Assembly: GCF_013280595.1 (NCBI RefSeq) | Contig: NZ_JAAATY010000042.1 | Span: 1 to 64,000 of the forward strand | Source of the DNA: Kibdelosporangium persicum | Lineage (GTDB): Bacteria; Actinomycetota; Actinomycetes; Mycobacteriales; Pseudonocardiaceae | DNA length: 64,000 nt | Reading direction: 5' to 3' | Part shown: piece by piece, positions 28,409-37,308 of the stretch | How positions within the stretch are numbered: the first letter of the stretch is position 1 | Layout of the letters: each line of letters starts with the position of its first letter | Made by a program: the position numbers and the translations under genes | The notes under the pieces: model-generated | The model's input: the letters and a program-made list of their open reading frames with translations, nothing else | What the model was told of the DNA's origin: nothing | Databases searched by the model: none

Positions 28409-29248
28409 ATGAAACGAGTTGCCATGGCCAGCAGTGTCGCCGAAGCCGACGACAGCCTGTCGCCCATAGTGATCCTGGCATCAGGTCCTCGATGTGGAAG
28501 TACGCTGCTGCAACGGTTGTTGTGTTCGCACTCCCGTGTCCTGGTGTGGGGCGAACAGGACGGCGCCCTCCGCAGTCTGTTCGGTTTCGTGCGCCGCTTC
28601 AACGACTGGAAGTGCAGGTGGTCCGAACGAGTCGACCGGGAGATCACCGACTTCGGCTACGACGGGTTCATCGCCAACCTGATGCCCCCGACGGAAGCGC
28701 TCCACGATGGGGTCCGGGCGCTGATGCTGCGCCTGTTCGCCGAGCCGGCGGCCGCCCTCGGAAGACCGCGATGGGGCCTGAAGGAGATTCGGTACGGCCA
28801 AGCCGAATACCAGGACATGCTGTCACTTTTCCCTGCCGCGAAAGCCGTTCATCTCACCCGTGATCCCCGTCGCGTGCTCACCTCCCTGGCCGGCTGGCAG
28901 CGCGGCCACGCGTGGACGGTCGAAGCCGCCCGGACGGCGATGCGACGCTGGGTCGACATCAACGAGAGCTTCATCCGCACACCGATGCCGTCGTGCCTCA
29001 CCATCCGATATGAGACCTTGATCGCCGAACCGCATGCGGGCCTCCGCCGAATCGCCCACTGGTTCGACATCGATCCCGCCGAGCTCGACCACAGTGTTTT
29101 CGACCGCCGGGTTCACCAGATCGGCGGCGCGGGGAAGGGCGCGCGCGACCTGGTGACGTTCACCGAGCTGCACCCTGACATCCGCCGGCTCGTCGCCGAC
29201 GATCACCTGGCCGAGATCGCGCACTACTTCGGTTACGGCACCGCATGA
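28409..29248 (+). CDS. PAPS-dependent sulfotransferase (cluster at 18-30 kb)
   Basis: A 279-residue sulfotransferase. The 5'-phosphosulfate loop is 'ILASGPRCGSTLLQRLL' and the 3'-phosphate motif is 'HLTRDPRRVLTSLAGW'; Trp and Arg residues downstream fit an acceptor pocket. It transfers sulfate from PAPS to a hydroxyl or amine. It precedes a methyltransferase gene in the same direction by 78 bases. Its sequence is clearly different from the sulfotransferase at 60.5 kb. Confidence 0.85.
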   Translation: MKRVAMASSVAEADDSLSPIVILASGPRCGSTLLQRLLCSHSRVLVWGEQDGALRSLFGFVRRFNDWKCRWSERVDREITDFGYDGFIANLMPPTEALHDGVRALMLRLFAEPAAALGRPRWGLKEIRYGQAEYQDMLSLFPAAKAVHLTRDPRRVLTSLAGWQRGHAWTVEAARTAMRRWVDINESFIRTPMPSCLTIRYETLIAEPHAGLRRIAHWFDIDPAELDHSVFDRRVHQIGGAGKGARDLVTFTELHPDIRRLVADDHLAEIAHYFGYGTA

Positions 29249-29326
29249 ACCTCCTGCGCGGCCTATGAGCAGAAGTTCGCCGGTTGCGCCCTGCCGGAAC
29301 AGTCGAGACCACACCTGGAGGCACGA

Positions 29327-29980
29327 ATGGAACCGAAGGTGCTCCTGCGGCTCGCCGAAGAGAACCGCAAGATGTCCTCTTTGGACCGTCTAATCCACAT
29401 CCACTGGGTGGTACGGCACCTGCTCACCTGTGGCATTCCTGGGCATCTGGTCGAAGTGGGCTGCCACGCGGGCGGCACCAGCGTGTACCTCAAGATGCTG
29501 ATCGACGAGTTCGACCCGACCAGGGAGTTGCACCTGTACGATTCGTTCCAGGGCATGCCGACACCCTCCGGAATGGACAGCCGACTGTCCGAAGGAGACT
29601 ATCGAAGCAGTGTGGACGACGTCCGTGCGGTGTTCGCGCGATGGGAGGTCGAGCTGCCGTCGGTGCACGCCGGATGGTTCGAGGACACGCTGCCGCGCGA
29701 ACTGCCGGACAAGATCGCTTTCGCCTACCTCGACAGCGACTTCTACGACTCCATCGGCGTGAGCCTCGCAGAGGTCTGGCCACGCGTGGTCGCCGGCGGC
29801 ATGGTGCTCGTCGACGACTACGGGGACCGCAGCCGCAACCCGCACTCATGGGAAGGACTTCCCGGGGTCAGGAAGGCGGTCGACGAGTTCTTCGCCGACC
29901 GCGTCGAGAAGCCGTTCATGCTCGCCGGTACAAGCGCTCTCTCCATGGTGTGCGTCGAAAAGAAGGCGGTCGCGATGTGA
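29327..29980 (+). CDS. TylF/MycF-type O-methyltransferase
   Basis: A 217-residue class I SAM methyltransferase. The SAM motif is 'LVEVGCHAGGTSVYLK', followed by 'LYDSFQGMP', and the metal-binding acidic residues are in 'FAYLDSDFYDS' and 'MVLVDDYGDRS'. The family (macrocin O-methyltransferase) methylates sugar hydroxyls in a Mg-dependent way, which suits a cluster containing a sugar-nucleotide enzyme and a glycosyltransferase. It is shorter than TylF at the N terminus. It is probably cotranscribed with the sulfotransferase. Confidence 0.85.
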   Translation: MEPKVLLRLAEENRKMSSLDRLIHIHWVVRHLLTCGIPGHLVEVGCHAGGTSVYLKMLIDEFDPTRELHLYDSFQGMPTPSGMDSRLSEGDYRSSVDDVRAVFARWEVELPSVHAGWFEDTLPRELPDKIAFAYLDSDFYDSIGVSLAEVWPRVVAGGMVLVDDYGDRSRNPHSWEGLPGVRKAVDEFFADRVEKPFMLAGTSALSMVCVEKKAVAM

Positions 29981-30097
29981 CCGGCAGGACCGCGGCCACG
30001 GCATCACCGGTGTTCGCCGAAAGTGACCGGCAGTCCTGCGGCGACAGCGCCTGTCGACTACGGTGATCAGCGTCAAACCGGACAAAACGGAGGTAGT

Positions 30098-31111
30098 GTG
30101 CTCGAGATCAGCGGACTGACCTGGGCGATCACTATCGGCCTGATCGTCGTGTTGCTGGCTGTGGATCTCATCCTCGCCACTGTCCGGCCACATCGGGTCG
30201 GCTTCCGGGAGGCGAGCCTGTGGTCGGTGTTCTACGTCCTGGTCGCGGTCGCCTTCGGCGTCTGGTTCGCGGCGGTGTACGGCGGCGGAGCCGGGGCGGA
30301 GTACTTCGCCGGATACATCGTCGAGAAGAGCCTGTCGGTCGACAACCTCTTCGTCTTCGTCATCATCATGACCACGTTCGCCGTGCCGGAGGAGCACCAG
30401 CACAAGGTGCTGACGTTCGGCATCGTCCTCGCCCTGATCATGCGAGCGATCTTCATCGCGCTCGGTGCCACGCTGCTCGCGTTGTTCTCGTTCATGTTCC
30501 TGCTGTTCGGCCTGCTGCTGATCTACACGGCCGTCCAGTTGTTCCGGCACCGCGACGAGGACCCCGACATCGAGAACAACGTCGTCGTGAACACCGCCCG
30601 CAGGGTCGTGCCGGTCACCGACGAGTACGTCGGCAGCAGGATCTTCACCCGTGCCGACGGCCGCAGGGTGGCCACGCCCCTGTTCATCGTGCTGGTCGCC
30701 ATCGGCGGCGTCGACCTGCTGTTCGCGCTGGACTCCATTCCGGCGGTGTTCGGCGTGACCGAAGAACCCTACATCGTCTTCGCCGCCAACGCCTTCGCCC
30801 TGCTCGGCCTGCGCGCCTTGTTCTTCCTCGTCAAAGGCCTGCTCGACCGGCTGGTGTACCTCTCGACCGGGCTTTCGGTGATCCTGGCCTTCATCGGCGT
30901 GAAACTGATCCTGCACTGGGCCCACGTCGACATCGACGAGCGGGTACCGGAAGTACCCACCCCGCTCAGTCTCGGCGTCATCATCGGCATCCTGGCGATT
31001 GCGACCGTGGCCAGCCTCGTCAAGACCAGCCGCGATCCCTCGGCCAAAGCCCATGCGGGCTCGCTACGAGCCCACCACCCGGGCAAACCCCAGGACACCG
31101 CCAACGAGTGA
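30098..31111 (+). CDS. TerC-family integral membrane protein
   Basis: A 337-residue protein with about nine transmembrane helices and the TerC signatures 'EKSLSVDNLFVFVIIM' and 'DLLFALDSIPAVFGVT', whose acidic residues in the membrane are thought to bind Mn or other metal ions. Members (TerC/Alx) handle manganese or tellurite stress. The GTG start at 30098 follows a GGAGGT site; the longer frame from 30023 is less likely. It appears unrelated to the cluster on its left and marks its edge. Confidence 0.9.
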   Translation: MLEISGLTWAITIGLIVVLLAVDLILATVRPHRVGFREASLWSVFYVLVAVAFGVWFAAVYGGGAGAEYFAGYIVEKSLSVDNLFVFVIIMTTFAVPEEHQHKVLTFGIVLALIMRAIFIALGATLLALFSFMFLLFGLLLIYTAVQLFRHRDEDPDIENNVVVNTARRVVPVTDEYVGSRIFTRADGRRVATPLFIVLVAIGGVDLLFALDSIPAVFGVTEEPYIVFAANAFALLGLRALFFLVKGLLDRLVYLSTGLSVILAFIGVKLILHWAHVDIDERVPEVPTPLSLGVIIGILAIATVASLVKTSRDPSAKAHAGSLRAHHPGKPQDTANE

Positions 31112-31168
31112 CTTCGGCGCGCTCAGCAGGCCAGCAGTCCCCGTTTTTCCCGTCCTGGGGCACAAACG

Positions 31169-32035
31169 TCAGGTGGGTTCGACGGTGAGGTCCTGGGTGC
31201 CGAGGACGGCGAGCAGTTCCAGCTGCTCGACGGAATCCGTGCCGACAACGGGAGTGAACCACAGCAGCCGCTGCCTGCCGTCTTCGGTGAACAGGCTGAG
31301 GCAGTTGACCTCGATCACGCCCAGGCTGGGATGCACGATGCGCTTCCGGTCGCTGCGCCTGACCGCCACGTGGTGTTCTTCCCACAGCTCGGTGAACTCG
31401 GGGCTCTGCCGCAGCAGTTCGGCGACCAGCGCGTTGGCCTCCTGGTCGTCGCCGCCACGCCGGGCGACGGCGGCGCGCAGGTCGGCGACGAAGGTCCGGG
31501 AGTGGTAGGCGTGGTCCGCGTCCGGGTACATGGAGCGCGTCGCCGGTTCGGCGAACCAGCGGTAGACCAGGCTCGCCCGCATGCCGGTCGTCGCGGGCGG
31601 AGCGCCGCACAGGGCGACGGCGAGGGGGTTCTGCACGAGCGTGACGTGCAGGTCGGTGATCACCTGGGCGGGTGTGGTGGTGAGGCGGCTGAGCAGGTCG
31701 AGCATGCCGGGGTGGACGTGTGTCGCGGCGCTGCCCGGGCGCGGGAGCGGGCGCCCCGCCAAGTGGTAGAGGTGGTCGCGCTCGTCCAGGCTGAGCCGCA
31801 GCGCGCGGGCCAGGGCTGCCAGCATCTGCTCCGAGGGCTGTGCGCCGCTGCCGCGTTCGAGCTCGATGTAGTAGTCCACGGATGCGCCCGCGAGCTGGGC
31901 GACCTCGTCACGGCGCAGCCCGGGAACCCGTCTGCGCGGGCCGTGCGGCAATCCGACGGTGGCCGGCCGGATCCGGTCCCGCCGTGATTTGAGGAACGCG
32001 CCCAGTTCAGTCAGGTTCACCCGGCCAGTGTCCAC
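31169..32035 (-). CDS. XRE-family regulator with MmyB-like ligand-binding domain, copy A
   Basis: A 288-residue regulator. A helix-turn-helix lies at ~8-85 ('LGAFLKSRRDRIRPATVGL', 'VPGLRRDEVAQLAGASVDYYIELERG') and a PAS-like MmyB domain covers ~100-280 ('DLLSRLTTTPAQVITDLHVTLVQNPLAVALCG'). The family binds DNA and an unknown, possibly lipid, ligand. It is divergent from the SDR gene and probably controls it. A close paralogue is encoded at 37309-38178. Confidence 0.88.
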   Translation of the reverse strand: MDTGRVNLTELGAFLKSRRDRIRPATVGLPHGPRRRVPGLRRDEVAQLAGASVDYYIELERGSGAQPSEQMLAALARALRLSLDERDHLYHLAGRPLPRPGSAATHVHPGMLDLLSRLTTTPAQVITDLHVTLVQNPLAVALCGAPPATTGMRASLVYRWFAEPATRSMYPDADHAYHSRTFVADLRAAVARRGGDDQEANALVAELLRQSPEFTELWEEHHVAVRRSDRKRIVHPSLGVIEVNCLSLFTEDGRQRLLWFTPVVGTDSVEQLELLAVLGTQDLTVEPT

Positions 32036-32146
32036 CTGGGCGCCCCTGCCCAGCCAGGGGATGATGTCCCCCCGGTCAGCAGCATCTGGTTGCCCCCGCC
32101 CGCCGGTCGCACAGTGGAGTCCTCACTGAAGGACTGGAGTTCCACG

Positions 32147-32887
32147 ATGACCGGAGCACAACCCAGGGTCGCCGTCGTGACGGGCGGTTCGCGCGGCATC
32201 GGCCGCGCGATCGTCACGCGGCTCGCCGCCGACGGCTGTGCTGTCGTGGTCGGCTACGCCGGGCACGGAGATCTCGCCGACGAGGCGGCCGCAGCGGTAC
32301 AGGCGGCGGGCGGCCAAGCTGTCGCGGTACGCGCCGACGTCACCGACGAGCGCGCGGTCGCCACCCTGTTCGACACCGCCCGCGAGACGTTCGGCGGCGT
32401 CGACGTCGTGGCGCACGCTGCCGGGCAGCTGAGGCTGTCCCCCGTGGCCGATCTCGATCTCACCGCCCTCGACGAGCTGTACCGGACCAACATCCGCGGC
32501 ACGTTCGCCGTCGCCCAGCAGGCCACCCGCGTGCTGCGCCCCGGCGGCGCGCTGATCACGTTCTCGACCTCGGTGGTCGGCCTCGCCTTCCCCCACTACG
32601 GCGCCTACAGCGCCACCAAGGGCGCGGTCGAGGCACTGACGATGGTGCTCGCGCGCGAGTTGCGCGGCCGGGACGTCACCGTCAACGCGGTCGCCCCTGG
32701 CCCGACCGCGACCGACATGTTCCTCGACGGCAAGGACGAGCAGACGATCGCCCGGCTGGCCGCACAGCCGCCGCTCGAACGCCTCGGCACACCCGCCGAC
32801 ATCGCCGAGGTGGTGGCTTTCCTGGCCGGGCCCCACGGGCGCTGGGTCAACGGTCAGGTCGTCCGCGCCAACGGCGGGATCATCTGA
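32147..32887 (+). CDS. Short-chain dehydrogenase/reductase (FabG-like)
   Basis: A 246-residue classical SDR: 'VVTGGSRGIGRAI' (NADP-binding TGxxxGIG), 'AHAAGQL' (a variant of NNAG), and the catalytic Ser plus 'YSATKGAVEAL' (YxxxK). The C-terminal 'PLERLGTPADIAEVVAFLAGPHGRWVNGQVVRANGGI' is typical. The substrate is unknown. It is divergent from, and probably controlled by, the MmyB-like regulator; a tautomerase gene follows. Confidence 0.9.
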   Translation: MTGAQPRVAVVTGGSRGIGRAIVTRLAADGCAVVVGYAGHGDLADEAAAAVQAAGGQAVAVRADVTDERAVATLFDTARETFGGVDVVAHAAGQLRLSPVADLDLTALDELYRTNIRGTFAVAQQATRVLRPGGALITFSTSVVGLAFPHYGAYSATKGAVEALTMVLARELRGRDVTVNAVAPGPTATDMFLDGKDEQTIARLAAQPPLERLGTPADIAEVVAFLAGPHGRWVNGQVVRANGGII

Positions 32888-33019
32888 TGGAGGCCGCGGT
32901 GCCGGCGACCAGAACGTCACCAGCGCCTCCGCGGCGACAAAAGCGTTACCCGACCGGCCTTCCGCACCCACATCGGTCCACTTTGACCTGAGGACCACAA
33001 CCACAAGGAGAAAAACGCC

Positions 33020-33229
33020 ATGCCGTTCGCCAACTTCAAGGTACCCGCGGGCACCCTGACCGCCGAGCATAAGGAAACCATCGTCCACCGCACCACCGAG
33101 CTCTACGTCGAGATCTACGGCGAGCGTGCCCGCCCCACCACGATGGTCCTCGTCGAGGAGGTCCCCGACGGCGGCTGGGGAATCGGCGACCACGTGCTCA
33201 CCCTCGCCGAACTCCAGAACAACGGATGA
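33020..33229 (+). CDS. Tautomerase-superfamily protein (4-oxalocrotonate tautomerase-like)
   Basis: A 69-residue protein whose second residue is Pro ('MPFANFKVPAGTLTAEHKETIVHRTTELYVEIYG'), the catalytic base after Met removal. The length and the 'TMVLVEEVPDGGWGIGDH' strand fit the 4-OT family, which forms small oligomers that catalyse keto-enol tautomerisation. A purine-rich AAGGAG ribosome-binding site precedes the ATG. The substrate is unknown. Confidence 0.87.
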   Translation: MPFANFKVPAGTLTAEHKETIVHRTTELYVEIYGERARPTTMVLVEEVPDGGWGIGDHVLTLAELQNNG

Positions 33230-33376
33230 CCGGAACCCGATGACCAGCGCGCGGTCCGCGGTTGGTGAGCGGACCGCGTGTGGCACAGGAACATCCAGCG
33301 CTTGGCGACCTGCTCGCCGTGCCCAGGCAAGACCTTCGACGGATTCGTCCCCGCTGAGCTGAGTGTGGAGCAAAGC

Positions 33377-34435
33377 ATGTACCACAAACGATTTGTCGCC
33401 GCTCTGTTGGCGGCCGCGCTGGCCGTGCCGACCGGCGTCGCGCACGCGCACCCTGGCCACGGAGGCCCCGCCACCGAAGCGCCCGCGGTGAATCCGCTGT
33501 ACGGCAATGGATGGCAGCGACTCGCTCCGATCGCGGGCGGCCCGCGTCAGGAGCACAGCGTCGCCGCGATCGGTAAGCACGTGTACGTGATCGGCGGCAT
33601 CCGCCCGGACGGCAACGGCGGTTTTGTCACCGTGCCGGATGTCGAGGTCTACGACACCATCAGGAACACGTGGCGGCACGCCGCCCCGCTGCCGGTTCCG
33701 ATGAACCATCCCAACGCCGTCGCCGTGGGAGGGAAGCTGTACGTCCTGGGCGGGCTGTCAGGCGGCGCGTCGTGGCAGGCATTGCGCGACAGCTTCGTCT
33801 ACAACCCGGTGACCGACAGGTGGACCGCCCTGCCGCCGATGCCGGTCGGCATCGAACGGGGCAGCGCCGCGATGGGTGCGTTCGGCCGGCGAATCTACCT
33901 CGCGGGTGGCATGCGCACCCTCACGCCCGGCCCTGGCGGCCTCCAGGACACCGTCGCATCAGTCCATTCCTACGATGTGCTCACCCGTCGCTGGACCACG
34001 CTGCCCGATCTGCCGGAGGCTCGTGACCACGTCGGCGGCGCGGTTGTCGGCCGCACCTTCTACGTGCTCGGCGGCCGTGACCGGGGACAGGTCAACGTGC
34101 GGGACACCACCTACGCCATGGATCTGCCCAGTGGCAAGTGGACCGAACGCGCACCGATGCCCACGCCGCGCGGAGGCATCGCCGCGGCCGCGGTCGGTTC
34201 CAAGATCTACACGTTCGGCGGCGAAGGCAAGATCGTGAACGGTGCGAACACCGTCTTCAGCGAGACCGAGGCCTACGACGTCCGCAGTGACCGCTGGGAG
34301 AAGCTGGCACCGATGCCGATCCCCCGGCACGGCACAGCCGCCATCGCGGTCGGCGGCACGATCTACATCCCTGGTGGCGGAAATCTCGGTGGTGGCGCGC
34401 CGCTGGACGTTCACGACGCCTTCCGGGCGAAGTGA
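33377..34435 (+). CDS. Secreted kelch-repeat beta-propeller protein
   Basis: A 352-residue protein with a Sec signal peptide ('FVAALLAAALAVPTGVAHA') and five to six kelch blades, each with the pattern 'VGGKLYVLGG...YNPVTDRWTALPPMP'. It is predicted to be extracellular and may bind carbohydrate or protein; no catalytic residues of galactose oxidase were recognised. The ATG at 33377 is chosen from the signal peptide. Confidence 0.85.
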   Translation: MYHKRFVAALLAAALAVPTGVAHAHPGHGGPATEAPAVNPLYGNGWQRLAPIAGGPRQEHSVAAIGKHVYVIGGIRPDGNGGFVTVPDVEVYDTIRNTWRHAAPLPVPMNHPNAVAVGGKLYVLGGLSGGASWQALRDSFVYNPVTDRWTALPPMPVGIERGSAAMGAFGRRIYLAGGMRTLTPGPGGLQDTVASVHSYDVLTRRWTTLPDLPEARDHVGGAVVGRTFYVLGGRDRGQVNVRDTTYAMDLPSGKWTERAPMPTPRGGIAAAAVGSKIYTFGGEGKIVNGANTVFSETEAYDVRSDRWEKLAPMPIPRHGTAAIAVGGTIYIPGGGNLGGGAPLDVHDAFRAK

Positions 34436-34501
34436 ACGGGTAACCCGCCCGCGGTCCGAACCATTCGCCCAGCGAGCGTGATCAATGTGCTGATCAGCTC
34501 A

Positions 34502-34545
34502 CAGGAGCCTGCAACAGTTTGCCTCGGCACTGTTGCAGGCTCCTG
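34502..34545. terminator. 17-bp perfect hairpin between convergent genes
   Basis: Arms at 34502-34518 and 34529-34545 are perfectly complementary with a 10-base loop. It lies between the kelch gene (ending 34435) and the leftward oxidoreductase gene (ending 34581), so it can terminate both. A short alternative pairing of CCTCGGCA with TGCCGAGG overlaps it. Confidence 0.8.
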
Positions 34546-34580
34546 CCGAGGTGCCGGCCAACACGGCGATCCGGCGGACG

Positions 34581-35600
34581 TCACGCCGTGACGTCGACCA
34601 GGACCTTGCCGACGGCGCCGCTCTCCACCGCTCGGTGCGCGTCGGCGGTGCGGTCGAGCGGAAAGCGGACCAGCGGCAGACCGTGCTCCTCGCCGACCGG
34701 CAGCGCGCCGTCGCGGATCGCGGCGACGACGTCCTCGACGGCCGCGGCGATCAGCTCCGGACCGACCGTGTAGAGCACCAGGAACTGCAAGCGCGTGTTG
34801 AGCACCATGTTCTGCAGTACGTCCAGTTCGACCGGCTTGCCACCGTCGTTGGCGTAGATCGAGATCGTGCCGCGCGTCCGCAGCACGGCCATGTCCAGTG
34901 CGAGGTTCGCGCCGAGCGCCACCTCGGCGATGATGTCGACACCGTCCGGGGCGATCTTGCGGATCTCGGCGGCCGGGTCACCCTCGCGATAGTTGATCAC
35001 GTGGTGGGCCCCGGCGGCAGTGGCCAGCCTGCCCTTCTCGGGACCGCTGACCGTGCTGATCACGGTGGCGCCGGCCCATCGGGCGAGCTGGATCACCGCG
35101 TGCCCGACCGCCCCGGCCCCACCCGCGGCGAGCACCACCTTGCCTTCGAGCGTCCCGGGCCGCAGACGGCGCGGCCCGTCCTCCGCAACGGTGAGCGCGC
35201 GGTGAGCGGTGATCGCGGGGACGCCGAGTGAGGCGCCGATGTCGAAACTCGCCTCGTCGGGCAGCGGCGCGACCCGTTCGGCGGGCACGACGGTGAACTC
35301 GGCGGCGGTACCGGTGGGCCGCCCGGCGGCGGCGAGGTACAACCAGACCCGCTCACCGACCCGGCTCTGGTCGATCCCCGCACCGACGGCGTCGATCGTG
35401 CCTGCGCCGTCGTGGTGCGGGGTGACCTCGGGGAACTGCTTGGGTTGGCCGGCGCCGGAGCGGGCCTTCCAGTCGGTCGGGTTGACGCCGGACACGGCGA
35501 CCCGGACGCGAACCTCGCCCGGGCCGGGCTCCGGCAGGTCACGGTCGACGAGCCGGAGAACGTCGGGGCCGCCGTTGTCGCGGTAGGTGATGGCCTTCAT
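34581..35600 (-). CDS. Quinone-oxidoreductase-like MDR dehydrogenase
   Basis: A 339-residue medium-chain reductase: 'VSGVNPTDWKARSG' and 'VTPHHDGAGTIDAVG' in the GroES-like domain, 'VVLAAGGAGAVGHAVIQLARWAGATVI' in the NADPH Rossmann fold. No structural zinc cysteines are present, as in quinone oxidoreductases and enoyl reductases. The ATG at 35600 begins 'MKAITYRDNGGPDVL', a typical start. It is downstream of a TetR-AKR pair and probably in their operon. Confidence 0.88.
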   Translation of the reverse strand: MKAITYRDNGGPDVLRLVDRDLPEPGPGEVRVRVAVSGVNPTDWKARSGAGQPKQFPEVTPHHDGAGTIDAVGAGIDQSRVGERVWLYLAAAGRPTGTAAEFTVVPAERVAPLPDEASFDIGASLGVPAITAHRALTVAEDGPRRLRPGTLEGKVVLAAGGAGAVGHAVIQLARWAGATVISTVSGPEKGRLATAAGAHHVINYREGDPAAEIRKIAPDGVDIIAEVALGANLALDMAVLRTRGTISIYANDGGKPVELDVLQNMVLNTRLQFLVLYTVGPELIAAAVEDVVAAIRDGALPVGEEHGLPLVRFPLDRTADAHRAVESGAVGKVLVDVTA

Positions 35601-35643
35601 GATCCGTCCTTGGAGCCTGCTGAAGAAGGGTGCCGGGCGTGGG

Positions 35644-36537
35644 TCAGCCGATGGAGATTTCGCTGGAGCGGGACTCGATGGCATCCAGCTTGGCGAGGGT
35701 CGCGGCGTCAAAGCTGATCTTGCCTGCCGCCACGTTGTCCTCGAGGTGGGCGGCGTCGGCGGTGCCGGGGATGAGCAGCACGTTGGGGGCGTGGTGCAGC
35801 AGCCAGGCGAGGCCGACCTGGGTCGGTGTGACGCCCAGCGACTCGGCCACGGCGTGCACGGCCGGCTCGTCAGTCGCCTTGGGCAGTCCCGGGAAGGCCC
35901 CGCCGAGCGGGAAGTACGGTACCCAGGGGATGCCTTCGGCCAGGCACAACCGCAGCATGTCCTCGTCGGCGCGGGAGACGACGCTGTAGGCGTTCTGCAC
36001 GCAGGCGATCCCCGCAGGCAGAGCGCGGCGCAGGCCGTCGAGGGTGACGCTGCTCAGGCCGATCGCGCCGATCTTGCCCTCGTCGCGCAGGGCGATCATC
36101 GCCGCGAGCTGGTCGTCGAGGTCGACCACTTGGTCGCCCTCAGGACGCAGGCCGGGGCCGGAGTCGAGGCGGCGGAGGTTGACCACCGCGAGCTGGTCGA
36201 CGCCGAGGCTGCGCAGGTTGTCCTCGACGCTGGCGCGTAGCTGCTCGGGCCGTTGCGCCGGACGCAGTGGCAACCGCCCGCCCGGGTTGGGGTCGGCACC
36301 GACCTTGGTGACGACCAGGACGCCGTCCTCGGGGCGCAGCGTCTCGCGGATCACGTCGTTGGCGAATCCGAAGCCGTAGAACTCGGCGGTGTCCACGTGG
36401 TCGACGCCCAGCTCGACCGCGCGGCGCAGCAGTGCGACCGCCTCGCTGCGACGGTCGTGCAGGCGTTCGAGCTGTAACGCGCCGTAGCCCACCCGGGACA
36501 CGGTGCGGTCGGCGAACGTAGCGGTCAGGGCGGTCAT
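35644..36537 (-). CDS. Aldo/keto reductase with a substituted catalytic His
   Basis: A 297-residue AKR-fold protein: 'HVDTAEFYGFG' carries Asp and Tyr and 'VTKVGADP' carries Lys, but where other AKRs have LxxHxPD this one reads 'AVVNLRRLDSG', so the catalytic His is replaced by Asn. It may still reduce aldehydes slowly or act on other substrates. It overlaps the TetR gene by 4 bases, so regulator and reductase are translated together. Confidence 0.85.
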   Translation of the reverse strand: MTALTATFADRTVSRVGYGALQLERLHDRRSEAVALLRRAVELGVDHVDTAEFYGFGFANDVIRETLRPEDGVLVVTKVGADPNPGGRLPLRPAQRPEQLRASVEDNLRSLGVDQLAVVNLRRLDSGPGLRPEGDQVVDLDDQLAAMIALRDEGKIGAIGLSSVTLDGLRRALPAGIACVQNAYSVVSRADEDMLRLCLAEGIPWVPYFPLGGAFPGLPKATDEPAVHAVAESLGVTPTQVGLAWLLHHAPNVLLIPGTADAAHLEDNVAAGKISFDAATLAKLDAIESRSSEISIG

Positions 36538-37103
36538 GATGCTGTCTCCTCAGTCGGTGATCGCAAGGCGGCGTGTAGCAGTTCGGCGAGGTAGAGGGCC
36601 GACACGCGGTCAGCGATCGGGGTGGCCTGTTCCCGGGCCTCGGCGGGATCGTGGTGCTCGACCTTGACCAGCCACGCTGTGACGCAGTCGTGCAGCATCG
36701 CACGCATCCGGTCGATCATGTCGACGACGACGCCGCGGATGACCGGGTCGGTCGTCGCCTCACCCCAGGTCTGCACACCGACCCGCGCTTCGACGGGGTT
36801 GATGTTGGCGATCAGCCGGGCCAGCAGTTCGTCGGGATCGGGCGGAGTGTCGCCGGCGGCGTACTCGCCGAGGACTTCGGCGCGCTTGGCGAGCACCGCG
36901 CCGGCGGCGGCCCGGACCAGGTCGGCCTTGCTGCTGTAGTGCGTGTAGATCGATCCAGTCGAGAGGCCGGACTCGGCCGTGATGTCGGCGATCGAGGTCC
37001 GCTCCAGGCCGTTGCGGCCGAAGCAGCGGACGGCGGCGTCGGTGATCTGGGCGCGCCGGAGTTCCTTGCGCGCGTCGGTGAGTCGCGGCACCACACCCCA
37101 CAA
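36534..37103 (-). CDS. TetR-family regulator of the AKR/MDR operon
   Basis: A 189-residue protein with the TetR helix-turn-helix 'RTSIADITAESGLSTGSIYTHYSSKADLV' and a helical effector domain. It is the first gene of a leftward operon with the aldo/keto reductase and quinone-oxidoreductase-like genes. Two operator-like palindromes lie 2-52 bases upstream, so it is likely an autorepressor. The GTG/ATG choice near 37103 is uncertain. Confidence 0.87.
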   Translation of the reverse strand: MWGVVPRLTDARKELRRAQITDAAVRCFGRNGLERTSIADITAESGLSTGSIYTHYSSKADLVRAAAGAVLAKRAEVLGEYAAGDTPPDPDELLARLIANINPVEARVGVQTWGEATTDPVIRGVVVDMIDRMRAMLHDCVTAWLVKVEHHDPAEAREQATPIADRVSALYLAELLHAALRSPTEETAS

Positions 37104-37104
37104 A

Positions 37105-37155
37105 AAGAATCGCCGTTCTGCTTGTGGCTCACACTAACAGAATCGTGATTCTGTT
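37105..37155. promoter_or_regulatory. Two TetR-type operator boxes
   Basis: Box 1 (37136-37155) has perfect 9-base arms AACAGAATC/GATTCTGTT around a 2-base centre. Box 2 (37105-37120) is an imperfect version, AAGAATCGCCGTTCTG, with the same AGAATC and TTCTG ends. Both are immediately upstream of the leftward tetR gene. Symmetry, spacing and position support autorepression. Confidence 0.7.
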
Positions 37156-37308
37156 TGCTGTCTGATGTGCGGCACGCTGTCAGCCAGACGCAGGGCCGGT
37201 ACGCCTGACCTGGGCCGTAGTACCGGAGGCGTGGCACATTTCAGCCATCCCGCATCCGAGTCGTCGCTCGGGTCTACGAGATGGCCACGTCAGCCGCCGA
37301 CGGCCCTA

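Noticed and set aside
27436-28863. 475-residue rightward frame across the TPR gene
   Set aside because: It is the antisense of the TPR repeats and then overlaps the sulfotransferase gene out of frame.
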